A DNA stretch of 64,000 nucleotides, from NCBI RefSeq assembly GCF_026012395.1, contig NZ_BRZA01000001.1:1178001-1242000 (forward strand), given 5' to 3'. This stretch comes from Lysinibacillus piscis (GTDB lineage Bacteria; Bacillota; Bacilli; Bacillales_A; Planococcaceae). A program made the translations under genes and the position numbers. Shown here one piece after another: positions 62,659 through 64,000 of the stretch (positions are counted from its first letter, which is position 1; each line of letters opens with the position of its first letter). The notes beneath the pieces were generated by a model. It was not told where the DNA came from, did not search any database, and was given only the letters and a program-made list of their open reading frames with translations.

Positions 62659-63936
62659 TTACTCACCCTTGTTATCAAAATTAGTCTCTAACACTTTGAT
62701 TTCTTGCGGTAAAAGAGGAATCGCTCCATACTTGCCTTTCAAATAGTTTCTACTATAAACTTCATCACTTCGCACTCTTTTATTGTTAAATTTATATTCT
62801 ACCAACGAAACCACATGTGATCGCTCTCGATTATCCTTTTCTACAAACCAAATTTGGTCTCTTCTTAAAAGTTCATTGGATAAATTAGTGATATTATGTG
62901 TAGTAATAATTAATTGTGCGTTGTTTTTATTTGTTTTTTTAGAATTAAACATTTTGATAATCGCTTCTGAAATTAAAGGATGCAGTTGGGCGTCCATTTC
63001 ATCAATTAATAATGTACCACCGTTCTCTAAAGTATTGACTATTGGTCCAGCAAGAGAGATTAATTGATTTGTGCCTGTAGATTCTAAATCATTTGCTAAA
63101 AAATTCACTTTGCCTATCACTATGCCCTTATGATCATAGACATTGTGTTCTGTAAAAATCTCATAGTATACGTCTCTATCAATAAGTTCCCTTACTTCCT
63201 TAGGCAAATGGACTAATGTATCGTTATGTTCCTCTACACTCAAGCCATCAATACTAATATCTAGTGCCTGTATAAATTGCATAATAGAATTGTAATCATT
63301 TTGATTGTTCTGCTGTAATAAAAATTTCGTAAAATGCCCAGGTTCGACTGCCAAGCCTGATAAAACATTCAAATGCGTTCTAAAATACTCCATAATCTCC
63401 ATAGCGAAAACAGTATTTGCACTCCCTAATATTGAAATAAACAGTACATTATTTCTTGTCATACCCCACTTTAAATCAATCGACTCATCATTCAATTTCC
63501 CTTTCATTAAATCCATTTGATTCCGCTCATAAATTAACTCTTCATTAATATAAAGCCATTCTTTCACGACTTCTTTTGGAGTTACTTCAAAACCATATCG
63601 ATATAAATCATGCTGGTGATAAAAATTTATTTCAAAACAAGAAGGTTTCCCCTTAGAATCTACATCTAATTTAAAAGGCGCTACACGAATCCCATTGCCA
63701 TCTTGAGAAATTCTAAATGAATCAACAACAAAATCCCTCATAAACCCCATGGCACTGAGCAGATTACTTTTGCCACTTGCATTTGCTCCATAAATAGCAG
63801 CACTTTTTACTACTGAAAAGCCTTCTTCAATTTCCACTATATTATCTCGTAATTCTGTCATTTCTGTTGCAACCAAGCTGAACGTTTCTTTCGTTTGAAA
63901 CGATAGATAATTGCCAACCGTAAATTGTAATAACAT
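62659..63936 (-). CDS. AAA ATPase paired with RloB (RloA/AbiLi-like, AAA_15/AAA_21)
   Basis: A 425-residue ABC-type ATPase of the SMC/OLD-like class. It starts LLQFTVGNYLSF with a beta-strand typical of this group. Walker A is AIYGANASGKSNLLSAMGF (residues about 45-60), Walker B TLLIDEMDAQLHPLI, and the H-switch IITTHNITNLSNELLRRDQIWFVEKD. Such ATPases act with TOPRIM or other effector proteins in defence systems (RloA-RloB, AbiL, PARIS, OLD). The gene starts close to the right edge; GAGAGG lies about 8 nt before the ATG and no other gene precedes it within the window. The ATPase probably gates the nuclease-like partner. Confidence 0.88.
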   Translation of the reverse strand: MLLQFTVGNYLSFQTKETFSLVATEMTELRDNIVEIEEGFSVVKSAAIYGANASGKSNLLSAMGFMRDFVVDSFRISQDGNGIRVAPFKLDVDSKGKPSCFEINFYHQHDLYRYGFEVTPKEVVKEWLYINEELIYERNQMDLMKGKLNDESIDLKWGMTRNNVLFISILGSANTVFAMEIMEYFRTHLNVLSGLAVEPGHFTKFLLQQNNQNDYNSIMQFIQALDISIDGLSVEEHNDTLVHLPKEVRELIDRDVYYEIFTEHNVYDHKGIVIGKVNFLANDLESTGTNQLISLAGPIVNTLENGGTLLIDEMDAQLHPLISEAIIKMFNSKKTNKNNAQLIITTHNITNLSNELLRRDQIWFVEKDNRERSHVVSLVEYKFNNKRVRSDEVYSRNYLKGKYGAIPLLPQEIKVLETNFDNKGE

Positions 63937-64000
63937 ACGCTTACCTCTCTTAATAGTGAGATTTTTTCACACAAACTACTATAACACAATTAAATATAAG

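Noticed and set aside
62036..63936. PARIS system (AriA/AriB)
   Set aside because: The partner shows RloB-type motifs rather than the DUF4435 effector pattern; the similarity is only at ATPase level.

Overview
The window looks like a chromosomal segment of a low-G+C, endospore-former-type Firmicute, most likely Lysinibacillus or a close relative in the Bacillaceae/Caryophanaceae. This is inferred from AT-rich DNA, strong GGAGG ribosome binding sites, frequent TTG/GTG starts, Bacillus-type families (Spx, HelD, YfmM-like ABC-F, PdaC-like deacetylase, split ThrE) and abundant S-layer-homology (SLH) surface proteins. No rRNA, tRNA, CRISPR array, insertion sequence or phage module was seen.

Layout. 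1-11 kb: a left-truncated TetR gene, an alpha/beta hydrolase, topoisomerase III, an SLH/CAP secreted protein, a large SF1 helicase overlapping a winged-helix-like partner, an FMN reductase and an HTATIP2-like oxidoreductase, all on the minus strand. 11-16 kb (plus strand): a PseG-like protein, a small coiled-coil protein, an ABC-F ATPase, and an Spx-paralogue/MarR operon with a perfect 30-bp palindrome over its promoter. 15-29 kb: an ECF sigma factor and a newly called 57-aa membrane protein, a GAF-LuxR regulator, SDR, nitroreductases, a TetR-CPBP protease operon, secreted and membrane small proteins, a second ECF sigma factor with its membrane anti-sigma candidate, an M20 dipeptidase, a cysteine amidase that probably starts at ATT, and the RNA-polymerase recycling ATPase HelD. 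29-39.5 kb: a DMT exporter / heterodimeric ABC exporter / GNAT operon, a PAS-GGDEF-EAL protein, ThrE subunits and a PdaC-like deacetylase.

39.5-57.5 kb is the most distinctive region. Five very large secreted proteins (835-1308 aa) are encoded head-to-tail on the minus strand. All end in SLH triplets, and they carry interchangeable modules: BspA-type leucine-rich repeats, InlB B-type repeats, NHL propeller, cadherin-like sandwiches, beta-helix and a possible lectin fold. Four of the five have the same promoter element: an 11-bp-spaced direct repeat, CATTAAGATTTCATTAAGA, placed 17-18 bp before a -10-like box. An OmpR-type response regulator and histidine kinase are divergently encoded at the upstream end of the cluster (57.7-59.8 kb), and one copy of the element lies between them and the last surface gene. 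I infer a local two-component regulon controlling cell-wall-anchored adhesin-like proteins. Inside the cluster, a NERD-domain gene ends in a 21-bp-period tandem repeat that is open as a heptapeptide (FARxxxN) repeat.

59.8-64 kb: a secreted beta-propeller protein, then a two-gene ATPase + RloB (TOPRIM-like) pair resembling RloA/RloB and AbiL abortive-infection systems, starting close to the right edge.

All functional calls come from reading motifs by eye; no database search was run.
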